DNA of 47,109 nt from Bacillota bacterium (lineage in GTDB: Bacteria; Bacillota; UBA994). The translations under genes and the position numbers were made by a program. A model generated the notes under the pieces. The model saw only the letters and a program-made list of their open reading frames with translations. It was not told the DNA's origin and did not search any database. The stretch lies in the NCBI GenBank assembly GCA_009773495.1, contig WSXW01000015.1, positions 1 to 47,109 on the forward strand. Direction: 5' to 3'. This document shows positions 24,280 to 34,048 of the stretch, in pieces; the stretch's first letter is position 1, and every line of letters starts with the position of its first letter.

Positions 24280-25542
24280 CTAGAAGGAATTACGCAAAAT
24301 GGGCCCTAGTTTAGGTAAATCTGCGGTGGGTCCAAGTGTACATAAGCTAGCATGGTTAGGTTCAAGGATCTTAACAGCTAGTTGCTGCACATGCTCCGCT
24401 GTTACACGCTCAATTTTTCTTACAATTTCCTCCGCATCCATGACTTTGCCTAGTAACAGAAGCCCCCGGCCCATGCGGCTCATGCGGTTGGCGGTGCTCT
24501 CAAGTCCCATTACTAAGGCGCCCTTGACCTGCTGCTTAGCGCGATTCAGCTCCTCCGGGCTAACTAAGTCCGTACGAAGCCGAGCTGCTTCTCTAGCCAC
24601 GGTGTTTAGGAGGACCTCCGCATTCTTCGTAGAGAGGCCCGCATAGATGACATAGTAACCCGCTGCGGCAAAAGAGGCACTATATGAGTAGATGCTGTAT
24701 GCTAAGCCTAATTCCTCGCGTACTCCCTGGAATAAACGCGAACTCATCCCGGCCCCAAAGATGTTATTGAGCATGTTGAGGGTGTAAATATTGCTATCCC
24801 TAAAAGACAGCCCAGGAAAGCCTAGGCACAAGTGTAACTGCTCAGTAGCGCGCTCAACAATATTAATGCGCTCAGCATAGGCTACCTCTGGCACTACCGG
24901 AATCGCACAGTTATCTCTACACTCAAGAGTAAGGTACTGCTCCACTAATTTCATCAGTTTGTCGTGGTCAACGTTACCAGCAGCCGCCACAACTATGCTC
25001 TGAGGTATGTAGTGACGTTGGTAGAAGGACTCTACTATTTGACTATCAATCGCGTTAATACTCTCTTTGGTTCCCAAGATTGGTAGCCCCAGCGGATGCT
25101 CAGGCCAGACCGTAGAGGCCATATAATCATGGATTAGCTCATCCGGGGTGTCTTCGTATAGAGCGATTTCCTCCAAAACAATCTGTTTTTCGCGCTCAAC
25201 GTCACTGCCTGATAACAATGGGCGTGACAGCATATCAGCCAGAACCTCTACAGCTATAGGGAGATGTTCGTCAATCACTTTGGCGTAGAAACAAGTATAC
25301 TCTTTGGTGGTGTAGGCATTGAGTTCACCCCCCACGTCGTCAAAGGCCTCAACAATTTGCCGGGCCGTACGGGAATGGGACCCCTTAAAGAACATGTGCT
25401 CCAGAAAATGTGATAGGCCTCGTTCTGTCTCTGCCTCACAAAAAGTACCACATCGTACCCAAAAACCAATCGTGACTGTTCTCACGTGTGGTATATGCTC
25501 ACTTGCTACTATTAGACCCGATGAAAGCTCTGTAATCTGCAT
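24280..25542 (-). CDS. M16 family zinc peptidase (YmxG/MlpA type)
   Basis: A 420-residue member of peptidase family M16 (pitrilysin/processing peptidase-like). The inverted zinc motif HFLEH is at residues 45-49, with downstream acidic residues in VLEEIALYEDTP as the third ligand. Two M16 domains cover the protein. The ATG at 25542 (MQITELSSG) is the usual start, with GGGAG upstream; the longer frame to 25650 overlaps the spoIID-like gene and is rejected. The Bacillus equivalent next to ymxH is YmxG/MlpA. The substrate is unknown. Confidence 0.93.
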   Translation of the reverse strand: MQITELSSGLIVASEHIPHVRTVTIGFWVRCGTFCEAETERGLSHFLEHMFFKGSHSRTARQIVEAFDDVGGELNAYTTKEYTCFYAKVIDEHLPIAVEVLADMLSRPLLSGSDVEREKQIVLEEIALYEDTPDELIHDYMASTVWPEHPLGLPILGTKESINAIDSQIVESFYQRHYIPQSIVVAAAGNVDHDKLMKLVEQYLTLECRDNCAIPVVPEVAYAERINIVERATEQLHLCLGFPGLSFRDSNIYTLNMLNNIFGAGMSSRLFQGVREELGLAYSIYSYSASFAAAGYYVIYAGLSTKNAEVLLNTVAREAARLRTDLVSPEELNRAKQQVKGALVMGLESTANRMSRMGRGLLLLGKVMDAEEIVRKIERVTAEHVQQLAVKILEPNHASLCTLGPTADLPKLGPILRNSF

Positions 25543-25556
25543 CATACACTCCCAAT

Positions 25557-26981
25557 CTACCATGCCTTGGTTAATCTCACTCCTGTGTAAAAACGGCGAA
25601 CAATGCCCTGGTAATTTTCTCCATTTAATGCTAGGCCGTATGCTCCCCACTGCGACATACCGACGCCATGACCAAAGCCCCGCCCCACGAACTCTATAAA
25701 AGCAGGCTGCGTAGGCAACAGGCCATGGAATATTCCTCCCACTCTACCCACCTCTAAAGCAAACAGCTCAGGCCTAGAGGTGGCTCGATATGGCAAAAGG
25801 TATCTATCGTATAGTAGTATATCAAATTTGGTGCTACGCATTAAAGCGGCATTCATTGCCGACCGCAACTGTTGAGCGGAAATGGTATGGTTGCCCGACA
25901 GAGAGCTGATGGTCAATCTGTTTACATGGTTTGTATCCGCGTATGAATTTATGTTCACGCTTAACACAAATAAAACAGGTGCTATGTTTCGTATACGTCG
26001 CTCAAACTCCAAGACTGTAATCCGCCTGGTCCAAGTGTAAGGAGGCTCCTCTGGTATCGCTACCCCCTTAAGGTAGGATACTACCCCACCCCAGACGTAC
26101 TCGCTATTGCGAGTATGCCCCCCAGAATGGGCGTGGTATACAGCGTCGATGATAGTTCCCCCATAGGTGATTACTTCTCCCTTAGTTGCTGCGACGGCTC
26201 GGTCTGATTGCGGGTGCTCAGAACTTGCTCCTGCAAATGCCTGACAATGGACGGTACTACACAAATCAAAACCATCTTGTCTATGCTTACCAAATTGCCG
26301 CACGGCATAGGATCTGGCGGCTAGAGCTTGAGCCTTTAATGCCTCAAGTGGCCATGAGGCCGGCATTTCGTTAGGTACTACCCCCCGGAGATAGTCTTCT
26401 ATCTTTAGTACGTTAATCGAAGTCAAAACGTTGGAACGATTGGGGTTAAATACTATATCACCACGAAAAGAAATAGCCCCAATCTGCACCTGTCGTATTG
26501 CTGACTTTAGTAATACCGAGCGGTCGAGGGTGTACACCGTTTCCCCCGTATCGAAAGTAATGGATAGCGCTGTATTTGTGCTACCTCGCGTCCACTCTGC
26601 AAAACATGTGTCCATCTCCCAAGGTATTTTGGCCTCTTGCTCTGACCCAAGCAACATCAATGCATAGGTAGAACCACTCCTCACAATTCTAGTCGCCCAT
26701 ACGGGTTGCAGGGCGTGCTGCATCCAGATAGCCGCAGCCTTGCTCTCAACGTTTAGGATACTCTTTCGGGGTATCACGAGAGCAACGCGTAGAGAGGCCC
26801 CGTCTGGTATATTTCTAGTAACTATCTGTTGACCATTCCGCCACGAGATAAACTCCGCGGACACCTCTGCGGCACCATGCTGCTCGCTCCAACCTATGGA
26901 AATGGTAGGATTAGCTGTTGCCTCGGATGTAAGCAGAAGCACTATAATTAGAACGAGGGTTGTCAGAAGCATAGTGCGCAT
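25557..26981 (-). CDS. SpoIID/LytB domain protein, exported
   Basis: A 474-residue secreted protein with a signal peptide (residues about 1-23, cleaved near TSEATA). Its C-terminal SpoIID/LytB domain includes YLRGVVPNEMP, LEALKAQALAARSYA, YHAHSGGHT and GRGFGHGVGMSQWGAYGLA. SpoIID is a lytic transglycosylase that cuts peptidoglycan during forespore engulfment; the acidic residue in VVPNEM aligns with its catalytic Glu. The gene is not at the usual spoIID position by murAB, so it may be a paralogue. It lies between the YlxY-type gene and the M16 peptidase gene. Confidence 0.92.
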   Translation of the reverse strand: MRTMLLTTLVLIIVLLLTSEATANPTISIGWSEQHGAAEVSAEFISWRNGQQIVTRNIPDGASLRVALVIPRKSILNVESKAAAIWMQHALQPVWATRIVRSGSTYALMLLGSEQEAKIPWEMDTCFAEWTRGSTNTALSITFDTGETVYTLDRSVLLKSAIRQVQIGAISFRGDIVFNPNRSNVLTSINVLKIEDYLRGVVPNEMPASWPLEALKAQALAARSYAVRQFGKHRQDGFDLCSTVHCQAFAGASSEHPQSDRAVAATKGEVITYGGTIIDAVYHAHSGGHTRNSEYVWGGVVSYLKGVAIPEEPPYTWTRRITVLEFERRIRNIAPVLFVLSVNINSYADTNHVNRLTISSLSGNHTISAQQLRSAMNAALMRSTKFDILLYDRYLLPYRATSRPELFALEVGRVGGIFHGLLPTQPAFIEFVGRGFGHGVGMSQWGAYGLALNGENYQGIVRRFYTGVRLTKAW

Positions 26982-26993
26982 GGGTCTCCCCCT

Positions 26994-27950
26994 TTACTTA
27001 TCTGGCGATAGCAGAATGCTCAAGGGCACTAGTTCATAGCCCTTGCTATGCAAAGCCGGGATCATTAGTTCCAATGCAGCAGGGGTTTGCTCAGTAGGAT
27101 GCATAAGTACAATTGCCCCATTATGCGCGTTGGGCACGATACGCCTTACGATTCTATCTACCCCTGGTCTCATCCAATCTGCTGTGTCGAGACTACATAT
27201 TACCGTCTGGTAATTAAGCGACGCCGCGACTTTAACTACCTTATCGTCAAAATCATTATAAGGTGGACTAAAGAACGCTACCTCGACTTGACCCACGGCC
27301 TTATGAATAGCAGCCGTGGTACGATTGATCTCTTCGGCAATCTTTGCATCGGATAATTGCGGTAGGTGTAGATCCGAATAAGCGTGGTTACCGAACTCAT
27401 GCCCACGCCTATGAATCTCCTGGACAAACTCGGGAAACTTGTCGGCCCAACGTCCAACCAAAAAGAACGAAGTTTTAATAGTATATCGGTCAAAAATGTC
27501 GAGCATTTCTACTAACTCGTCGTTGCCCCAAGCAACATTTACAACTAAGGTAATCTGTTGCTTGTGGGGGCTACCCTGGTATATAGGAATATCACGCGGG
27601 GTGGGCTCAGGAAGCACCAGCTCCCAAATATATGCGAGCTGTTCGTCAAGGCTCGCGCTAAGTGCCTCAGCTATAGTTTTAGTGCGATCCACTTTTCTTC
27701 CTGCTATACCAGGTATGACCCCTTTATTAACACCATCTACTTTGGGCTGAACCGGCGGCTCCGTCTGCTTCGCTATAACCGAATCAAGATATACCCTTAG
27801 CTCAGCCTCTGTATATCCTTCTATATTCTCCCCTTCAAGCGTTACACCTGCCTGCACCCGTGCCGGCCCGACCCCGGTATTCGTACGCGCAGCGTAGTAG
27901 GTCCCCCCTATGACTACTACTACTAGTAAAACGATCGCCAGCTGACGCAT
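26994..27950 (-). CDS. ylxY: YlxY-type polysaccharide deacetylase-like protein
   Basis: A 318-residue protein with an N-terminal signal/membrane helix (residues about 4-20), a YlxY-type linker domain and a NodB-fold deacetylase domain. Catalytic motifs are altered: motif 1 reads NVAWGND (138-144) in place of TFDD, motif 2 reads GNHAYSDLH (187-195), and motif 3 reads SPPY (228-231), lacking the usual Arg. The VNVAWGN form is a hallmark of the YlxY group, whose activity is uncertain. The start at 27950 fits GGAGGGAG five bases upstream. It follows pnp, as in Bacillus. Confidence 0.92.
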   Translation of the reverse strand: MRQLAIVLLVVVVIGGTYYAARTNTGVGPARVQAGVTLEGENIEGYTEAELRVYLDSVIAKQTEPPVQPKVDGVNKGVIPGIAGRKVDRTKTIAEALSASLDEQLAYIWELVLPEPTPRDIPIYQGSPHKQQITLVVNVAWGNDELVEMLDIFDRYTIKTSFFLVGRWADKFPEFVQEIHRRGHEFGNHAYSDLHLPQLSDAKIAEEINRTTAAIHKAVGQVEVAFFSPPYNDFDDKVVKVAASLNYQTVICSLDTADWMRPGVDRIVRRIVPNAHNGAIVLMHPTEQTPAALELMIPALHSKGYELVPLSILLSPDK

Positions 27951-28003
27951 TGTCTCCCTCCTTACCGTTATCAATAAGGAGTATGCCAAGAATGGGTTGT
28001 CCT

Positions 28004-28036
28004 AAAACAAAGAGCATTGCTAAAAGCAACGCTCTT
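28004..28036 (-). terminator. Intrinsic terminator after pnp
   Basis: On the minus strand an 11-bp stem (AAGAGCGTTGC / GCAATGCTCTT, one G-U pair) around TTTTA is followed by TGTTTT. It separates pnp from the ylxY gene. Confidence 0.85.
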
Positions 28037-28041
28037 ACTTT

Positions 28042-30138
28042 TTACTCTTGCTGAGGCTGATTCTGATCCATAAGGAGTTCCTTGCGTGAGCCGCCGATAC
28101 GACCCATGCGGTCAACCTCAGTCACCTTGATCTCAATCATGTCTCCTACGTTGACCACGTCTTCAGTACGGGCGACTCGCGTGTCTGAGAGCTGTGAAAT
28201 GTGTACCAATGCTTCCTTACCCGGCATTAGTTCAACGAAAGCACCATACTTCTCCACACGCGTGACCCTGCCTGTAAAAATCTCGCCTACAGCCAGTTCG
28301 CGCGTAAGATCTTGAATAATTTTCTTGGCGCGCTCACCTTGCTCAGCCACTACTGCCGCAATAAAGACTCGACCATCATCTTCTATATCAATCTTGACGC
28401 CGGTCTCGGCAATAATCTTGTTGATCATCTTTCCGCCAGGGCCGATAACGTCTTTGATTTTGTCGACAGGGATAGTCAGTGTGAACATGCGCGGTGCGTA
28501 TGGGGAGAGGTATGCTCTTGGTTCACTAATAACCTCGAGCATCTTATTCAGGATATGCATGCGCCCCTCATGAGCTTGAGCGAGTGCTTCAGACAAGATA
28601 TTCTTGTCGAGTCCCCCAATTTTAATATCCATTTGTAAGGCAGTAATACCATTTTTGGTGCCAGCAACCTTAAAATCCATATCACCCAAGTGATCTTCCA
28701 TCCCTTGAATGTCTGAAAGAATAGTGTAACGTTCGCCGTCCTTAATGAGGCCCATCGCTACGCCCGATACCGGCGACTTGATAGGAACACCAGCTTCCAT
28801 TAAGGCTAGGGTACTACCGCACACGCTACCTTGTGAACTTGAGCCGTTAGACTCTAATACCTCAGATACAACGCGAATGGTATAGGGGAATTCCTCTTCT
28901 GAAGGTATCATGTGCAGTAACGCACGCTCGGCTAATGCACCATGCCCAATGTCACGCCTAGAGGGTCCCCGTTGCGGACGGGTCTCACCGACGCTGAAGG
29001 AAGGAAAGTTGTAGTGGTGAATGTACCTCTTTGACTCGTCTAATCCGAGGTCATCAATAATCTGCATATCGCCCATGGGCCCTAGAGTCACCACAGACAA
29101 AACCTGGGTCTGACCGCGTGTAAACAAGCCAGAGCCATGGGTGCGCGGCAACACACCTACTTCACAGGTTACAGGCCTAATCTCTCGTGGATCGCGCCCG
29201 TCGGGTCGCAACTTTTCATCAAGGATTAGGTCGCGGACTATATCTTTTACTAGATCTTGTAGTACGGAGGATACCAGCTTGTCTTGTTCAGGGGAAACCC
29301 CCTTGAAATGCTCCTTGGCTTCTGCTGATACACCAGCAATATTAGCTTCACGTTCGAGCTTGTCCTTGGTTTTAACTGCAATCATCAAGGATGCTTTCGC
29401 GTATTCGGTCACAGCAGCTAAGACGTCTGGTGGAGTTACCTTTAGGGGGACTTCCAACTTAGCTAAGCCAACTTCGGCTTGCATTTGCCCAATGAGCACA
29501 ATTATTTCTTTGATTGCCTCATGGCCTGCCATAATGGCTTCAATGATTTGAGCTTCACTGACTTCGGTAGCACCAGCTTCGACCATCATAATGGCATCTT
29601 TTGTTCCAGCGACAATTAAGTGTAGACAACTTTGCTTTGCTTGTTCAACTGTGGGATTAATTACGTACTCATTATCGACTAGGCCAACCACAACGCCAGC
29701 AATGGGTCCGTCAAAAGGGATGTCCGAGATACTTAATGCAGCGGACGCTCCTACCATAGCTGCAATTTCTGTAGGATTATTTTGATCTACAGACATAACT
29801 GTCGCTATCACCTGTACGTCATTGCGGAAGCCTTGAGGGAATAGGGGACGTAGTGGGCGATCAATTAAGCGTGCAGCCAAAATAGCCTTCTCGCTAGGGC
29901 GAGCTTCGCGCCTCAGGAAGCCTCCGGGAATCTTGCCTACGGAGTAAAACCTCTCTTCGTAATCAACAAGTAACGGAAAGAAATCAATGCCCTCCCTAGG
30001 GGCTTTTGACATAGTAGCGGCCACAAGCACAGTGGTATCACCGTAGGTGACGAGCACAGAACCATTAGCTTGTTTAGCCAAACGTCCGGTTTCAAGTGTA
30101 AGCTCTCTTCCTGCTAGGGTCATAGAATATTTCTTCAT
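28042..30138 (-). CDS. pnp: Polyribonucleotide nucleotidyltransferase (PNPase)
   Basis: A 698-residue phosphorolytic 3'-5' exoribonuclease, a core part of the RNA decay machinery. It has two RNase PH-like domains, the first opening with [19 protein letters not shown] and the second with [14 protein letters not shown], then a KH domain ([14 protein letters not shown] near residue 565) and a C-terminal S1 domain (about 620-690). Length and domains are normal. It follows rpsO, separated by a terminator, in the standard order. RNase Y in the same window is its usual upstream partner in mRNA decay. Confidence 0.98.
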   Translation of the reverse strand: MKKYSMTLAGRELTLETGRLAKQANGSVLVTYGDTTVLVAATMSKAPREGIDFFPLLVDYEERFYSVGKIPGGFLRREARPSEKAILAARLIDRPLRPLFPQGFRNDVQVIATVMSVDQNNPTEIAAMVGASAALSISDIPFDGPIAGVVVGLVDNEYVINPTVEQAKQSCLHLIVAGTKDAIMMVEAGATEVSEAQIIEAIMAGHEAIKEIIVLIGQMQAEVGLAKLEVPLKVTPPDVLAAVTEYAKASLMIAVKTKDKLEREANIAGVSAEAKEHFKGVSPEQDKLVSSVLQDLVKDIVRDLILDEKLRPDGRDPREIRPVTCEVGVLPRTHGSGLFTRGQTQVLSVVTLGPMGDMQIIDDLGLDESKRYIHHYNFPSFSVGETRPQRGPSRRDIGHGALAERALLHMIPSEEEFPYTIRVVSEVLESNGSSSQGSVCGSTLALMEAGVPIKSPVSGVAMGLIKDGERYTILSDIQGMEDHLGDMDFKVAGTKNGITALQMDIKIGGLDKNILSEALAQAHEGRMHILNKMLEVISEPRAYLSPYAPRMFTLTIPVDKIKDVIGPGGKMINKIIAETGVKIDIEDDGRVFIAAVVAEQGERAKKIIQDLTRELAVGEIFTGRVTRVEKYGAFVELMPGKEALVHISQLSDTRVARTEDVVNVGDMIEIKVTEVDRMGRIGGSRKELLMDQNQPQQE

Positions 30139-30221
30139 TGGAACCCTCCTTAATACTATTATGCGACTTTAAGGCGCCTACTAAACTATGGCTATGATCC
30201 TCGGGTCTCCTCCATCGGAAT

Positions 30222-30248
30222 AAAAAGAAAAGCGGGATCAGTCCCGCT
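30222..30248 (-). terminator. Intrinsic terminator after rpsO
   Basis: On the minus strand AGCGGGA-CTGA-TCCCGCT is followed by TTTCTTTTT. It probably attenuates read-through into pnp. Confidence 0.88.
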
Positions 30249-30254
30249 TGTTCT

Positions 30255-30521
30255 CTAGCGTATTCCGAGTTGCAGTTTAATCGCGCGGAAACGTTCGATG
30301 TCGTTATCGTGCAGATAGTTGAGCAACTTGCGGCGCTGACCAACCATCTTGTATAATCCACGACGAGAATGATGGTCTTTTTTGTGCATCTTGAGATGCT
30401 CAGTTAGCTCGCTAATCCTTTTGGTCAGAATTGCAATCTGAACTTCGGGAGAGCCAGTGTCACTTTCGTGAGTGCGGTACTGGTCAATGATTGTGCGCTT
30501 GTTCTCTAGTGTAAGAGTCAA
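30255..30521 (-). CDS. rpsO: 30S ribosomal protein S15
   Basis: An 88-residue uS15 with [14 protein letters not shown] near the N-terminus and [21 protein letters not shown]. It binds the central domain of 16S rRNA early in 30S assembly. The TTG at 30521 is eight bases past AGGAGG; the GTG at 30530 abuts the SD and is less likely. It precedes pnp in the usual pair. Confidence 0.97.
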   Translation of the reverse strand: MTLTLENKRTIIDQYRTHESDTGSPEVQIAILTKRISELTEHLKMHKKDHHSRRGLYKMVGQRRKLLNYLHDNDIERFRAIKLQLGIR

Positions 30522-30598
30522 AGCAGTCACCTCCTAATAATTTATTAATCCAAAAGCCAAGTAAACCGTTGGAGGAAACAGGCAAACCTAGCTATTGG

Positions 30599-31552
30599 TC
30601 ACCAACCCATTTTAGCATTTGACGGCACGTTAAGCAAGTTTAAATACTGCGACAACTCTACAGCGCGTTCTATATCACGAAATACTTGTGCACGTAGGGC
30701 TTGTCCGTCTGAGAAGACTTGCTCTGACCGCAAATACTCTATAATATCTACTTCAATGTGTTGATCATATATCTCTTGTTCTAGTTGGCGTAAAAAATGT
30801 ACTTCTAGTGTTATACCCTGTTGAGGGAACGTCGGCCTCACTCCCAAGTTGGCCACACCCACACCATATTCAGAGGAGTTTAATAAGTAGACCCCACTCG
30901 GCGGTAGAACTTGCTCTGCGGTGAAATGCACGTTAGCAGTAGGAAAGCCCAAAGTCCTGCCACGTCCATCTCCATGCAGGACTGTACCTGCCAGAGAAAA
31001 ATGACGACCTAGGCACGCCTTTACGGCAGATAATTCTCCGTTTTGTACTAGCTTACGCACCCGTGTACTGCTTACAACCTCGCCTCCGACGCGGACTGGC
31101 TCTACACGTAATACATTAAACCCATACTGTCTTCCCAACTCAGTTAGAATTTCAATTGTTCCACTAGCCTTATGACCAAAGCTATAATTGAACCCCGCAA
31201 CATACGGTATTGAACCGAAAACCTTAAGCAAAATGCTTTGAACAAATTCCTGTGGGGACAAGTCAGCGAACTCCGCTGTAAAGGGGTGCTCGACTATGAC
31301 ATCAATCCCACAAGCAACCATGAGGCGCGCTCTTTGCTCACGGGTAGTGATCACGCTTACTGGGCCGCGTCCCGTCAAAGTACTAGGGTGAGGATGAAAA
31401 GTAAACGCTGCACTACGCTTACCACTCTGCCTACTAATTTTTACTACCTCGGCCATAATTGCTTGATGCCCTAAATGAACTCCATCAAAGGTGCCGAGGC
31501 AGACGGCTCCAATACCGCTCCTTAATTCTGTCATAGATTTCGTTACTATCAC
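30599..31552 (-). CDS. ribF: Bifunctional riboflavin kinase/FAD synthetase
   Basis: A 317-residue cytoplasmic enzyme that makes FMN from riboflavin and then FAD. The N-terminal nucleotidyltransferase domain has LGTFDGVHLGHQ (residues about 19-30). The C-terminal kinase domain has HGDGRGRTLGFPTANV and YGVGVANLGVRPTF. The start overlaps the truB stop by four bases, so the two are coupled. The order truB-ribF-rpsO-pnp matches Bacillus. Confidence 0.96.
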   Translation of the reverse strand: MIVTKSMTELRSGIGAVCLGTFDGVHLGHQAIMAEVVKISRQSGKRSAAFTFHPHPSTLTGRGPVSVITTREQRARLMVACGIDVIVEHPFTAEFADLSPQEFVQSILLKVFGSIPYVAGFNYSFGHKASGTIEILTELGRQYGFNVLRVEPVRVGGEVVSSTRVRKLVQNGELSAVKACLGRHFSLAGTVLHGDGRGRTLGFPTANVHFTAEQVLPPSGVYLLNSSEYGVGVANLGVRPTFPQQGITLEVHFLRQLEQEIYDQHIEVDIIEYLRSEQVFSDGQALRAQVFRDIERAVELSQYLNLLNVPSNAKMGW

Positions 31553-32433
31553 AGTATATCTCCCTCCTGGGCCACCACCTTCTTAGGTGACAAAACCTGT
31601 TGTGCTATATCGCCAATCCCCAAGAACATAGTGCCGCAGAAAACTGAACACTCTCCTACCAATTCCTCAGCGATAATAATTCGCTGCCCTTGTAAGAACC
31701 GAGCAGCTTGCCTTTGATCGAGCGCAACGCAGGCATTGCCCTTGAGCATCTCAGCAATCCCTATGACATGCTGAGCTGGATTTTCGCTAAGTTTCTCTAG
31801 GGTTACGCTATGCTCGATATGAAAAGGCCCACTAGCAGTACGAGTCAATTCCCCCATACAAGCAGGGACACCAAGCCAGACCCCAATGTCACGGCATAAT
31901 GAACGAATGTAGGTACCTTTGCCACAACTAATCCGTAAAGTAGCAACTTGTCGTGTACCTTCCAGAAAAACGGAGTCCAACTCTAAGGCGCTAATTACAA
32001 CCTGTCTCGGTTCGACATCCACGGGAACTCCAGCACGGGCGTATTCGTACAGCTTCTTTCCGCCTATCTTAATGGCGGAATACATTGGGGGCACCTGCGA
32101 TTGTCTGCCCACAAAATAAGGTAGTGCTGCACAGATAGCATCAATGGTGATATGACTGGCGTCGCTCGTGACTAAAACCTCGCCTTGAAGATCAAGCGTA
32201 TCTGTAGCCAGACCAAGCACTAGTTCACCTACATACTCTTTTGTCGACCCCTCTACAAAGGCTATGAGCCGTGTGGCTTTTCCCAAAGCTAAAGGGAGCA
32301 CGCCACTTGCTTGCGGATCTAACGTCCCCATATGGCCAACCGATTTAGTACCGAATATGCGGCGAACTTTGTTAACAACGTCATGAGAAGTAAAACCACG
32401 AGGTTTGTTTATATTAAGAAAACCACTATGCAT
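31549..32433 (-). CDS. truB: tRNA pseudouridine(55) synthase
   Basis: A 294-residue enzyme that isomerises U55 in the T-loop of tRNAs. It opens with FLNINKPRGFTSHDVV. The catalytic Asp is in GHMGTLDPQASGVLPLALG, and the C-terminus has a PUA-like region. The ATG lies inside the last codons of nrnA (8-base overlap) and the stop overlaps ribF, placing it in the middle of a tightly coupled run. Confidence 0.96.
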   Translation of the reverse strand: MHSGFLNINKPRGFTSHDVVNKVRRIFGTKSVGHMGTLDPQASGVLPLALGKATRLIAFVEGSTKEYVGELVLGLATDTLDLQGEVLVTSDASHITIDAICAALPYFVGRQSQVPPMYSAIKIGGKKLYEYARAGVPVDVEPRQVVISALELDSVFLEGTRQVATLRISCGKGTYIRSLCRDIGVWLGVPACMGELTRTASGPFHIEHSVTLEKLSENPAQHVIGIAEMLKGNACVALDQRQAARFLQGQRIIIAEELVGECSVFCGTMFLGIGDIAQQVLSPKKVVAQEGDIL

Positions 32434-33379
32434 GGGGCAATACCTTGATCAACTGATCCAAGAGAGCACGTCTAGCGTCGGGCAATGGTGCGTTAATGGT
32501 ACAACCTGCAGCCAACTTGTGTCCGCCCCCTCCAAATGAAACAGCGACTTTGCTTACATCAAGGTCTCCACGAGCCCGTAAACTAACGCGTGTAACATGA
32601 GCGGATACCTCTCTGAGTAATACAGCCAGTACGGTGACTGGCACAGCTTTGGCGTATTCAATCATACCCTCAGCTTCATCAAGATCAACTCCACAGGCGG
32701 CATAAACACTCCTAGGGACTTCGATTATAGTAACTCGTCCGTCACATTCCTGCGTGAGGTTCGCCAAAGCATGTTGTATAAGGCACAACTCACCTAAACT
32801 CTTGCGCTCAGCAGCATTCTCTACCACGGTTTGCGTACTGGCTCCTAACTCCATCAATATGGCGGCGTCGCGGAATACTACTGGGGTGGTGTTGCTATGC
32901 CGAAAGAAGCCTGTATCTGTAGCTAGTGATGTATATAGGCAAGTAGCCACTGTAGGGCAAATATCCCAACGGGCCAGTTCAGCTAGCCTGAGTATCTGCT
33001 GACCTACAGCCGCAAACGCAGAGTCAACCCAGGCTGTCCCAAAACAACCTGAGTTGGATGAATGATGGTCTATGTTAACTAGGAAATCTACGGGTATGTT
33101 AGCAGGAAGACCTGCCCGTTGGAGGTCTCCACAATCTAGGAGCACTATGGTATTTACATCAGGGAAGTTCTCTGAACTAGTAAGTAATTCGTCGCTCCCC
33201 GGTAGGTACAAATACTTGTTGGGCACTTTATCAAGGCACATAGCGTATGCTACTATGCCTTGTTGTCTTAGCAAGTGAAATAAACCGAGTGTCGACCCTA
33301 GACTATCACCATCTGGCGAAATGTGCCCGACAACAAGTACGCCTTTAGCCTGGAGTATCTTTTTTAGTACCTTCTCCAT
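32426..33379 (-). CDS. nrnA: DHH/DHHA1 phosphoesterase NrnA-like
   Basis: A 317-residue member of the NrnA family (nanoRNase/pAp phosphatase), which degrades very short RNAs and dephosphorylates pAp. The DHH domain has HISPDGDSLGS near the N-terminus, LLDCGD and NIDHHSSN; the DHHA1 domain has SFGGGGHKLAAGC at the C-terminus. The ATG at 33379 is chosen; a GTG two codons upstream is possible, and both lie just behind rbfA. Placement between rbfA and truB is common in Clostridia. Confidence 0.94.
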   Translation of the reverse strand: MEKVLKKILQAKGVLVVGHISPDGDSLGSTLGLFHLLRQQGIVAYAMCLDKVPNKYLYLPGSDELLTSSENFPDVNTIVLLDCGDLQRAGLPANIPVDFLVNIDHHSSNSGCFGTAWVDSAFAAVGQQILRLAELARWDICPTVATCLYTSLATDTGFFRHSNTTPVVFRDAAILMELGASTQTVVENAAERKSLGELCLIQHALANLTQECDGRVTIIEVPRSVYAACGVDLDEAEGMIEYAKAVPVTVLAVLLREVSAHVTRVSLRARGDLDVSKVAVSFGGGGHKLAAGCTINAPLPDARRALLDQLIKVLPHA

Positions 33380-33385
33380 AGTCAC

Positions 33386-33733
33386 CTACTTCTCTTTGCG
33401 CTCAATGTCTTTGAGAAGTTTGTTGATATGAGCACCATGCTCTATAGAATCATCTAGGCGGAAAATAAACTCTGGTGTGTGGCGGAGTTGTATTCTCCGA
33501 CCCATTTCGCTACGAATGAAACCGGTTGCATTTTCTAGTGCCTTCATTGTCGCTTGTTGCTCCTCGTCGCTCCCTAATATTGAAACGAACGCTTTTACGT
33601 GACGATGGTCACCCGATACTTCCAAGCTGGTGATTGAGACGAACCCGATGCGCGGGTCTTTCATATTACGTAGGATATCGCTTACTTCTTCTTTAAACTG
33701 TCCTTTTAAACGCGCCAAACGATACTGAGACAT
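33386..33733 (-). CDS. rbfA: Ribosome-binding factor A
   Basis: A 115-residue KH-fold protein that helps late maturation of the 30S subunit, notably at the 16S 5' end and in the cold. It has MSQYRLARLKGQFKEEV at the start, DPRIGFVSITSLEVSGD, and LRHTPEFIFRLDDSIEHG near the end. It follows ylxP. Confidence 0.96.
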   Translation of the reverse strand: MSQYRLARLKGQFKEEVSDILRNMKDPRIGFVSITSLEVSGDHRHVKAFVSILGSDEEQQATMKALENATGFIRSEMGRRIQLRHTPEFIFRLDDSIEHGAHINKLLKDIERKEK

Positions 33734-33760
33734 ATGTTGTGCCTCCCTCCAGTCAGAAAA

Positions 33761-34048
33761 TCATAATACCTCTTTGTTAACGGAGATTAGGTCACCACTA
33801 AAGGAGGACTGGATGAATATGAGTATTGTCTCTAGCATCCGGTCTACCTCCGTGTGACTTCCCGACACCACGGCGACTGCTATCTCCGCTCGTTGCCACA
33901 TATCGTGGTAATCAACTTCAGCTACCGAGACGTTAAACTTCTCACGAGTCCTAGCAATAACGCTCTTTACGACCGAGCGTTTCTCTTTGAGAGAGTGCGC
34001 CTGTGGAATATGCAGTTCTACAATCAAAGTGCCGATAAAATGGCTCAC
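33761..34048 (-). CDS. ylxP: DUF503 family protein YlxP
   Basis: A 95-residue DUF503/YlxP protein. The family signature LHIPQAHSLKEKRSVVKSVI is near residues 12-31, followed by a ferredoxin-like alpha/beta fold. The function is not well established, but it is always near infB and rbfA and is thought to be ribosome-related. It overlaps the infB stop by four bases. Confidence 0.93.
   Translation of the reverse strand: MSHFIGTLIVELHIPQAHSLKEKRSVVKSVIARTREKFNVSVAEVDYHDMWQRAEIAVAVVSGSHTEVDRMLETILIFIQSSFSGDLISVNKEVL

Noticed and set aside
30255-30530. rpsO GTG start at 30530
   Set aside because: The GTG lies too close to AGGAGG; the TTG at 30521 has proper spacing.
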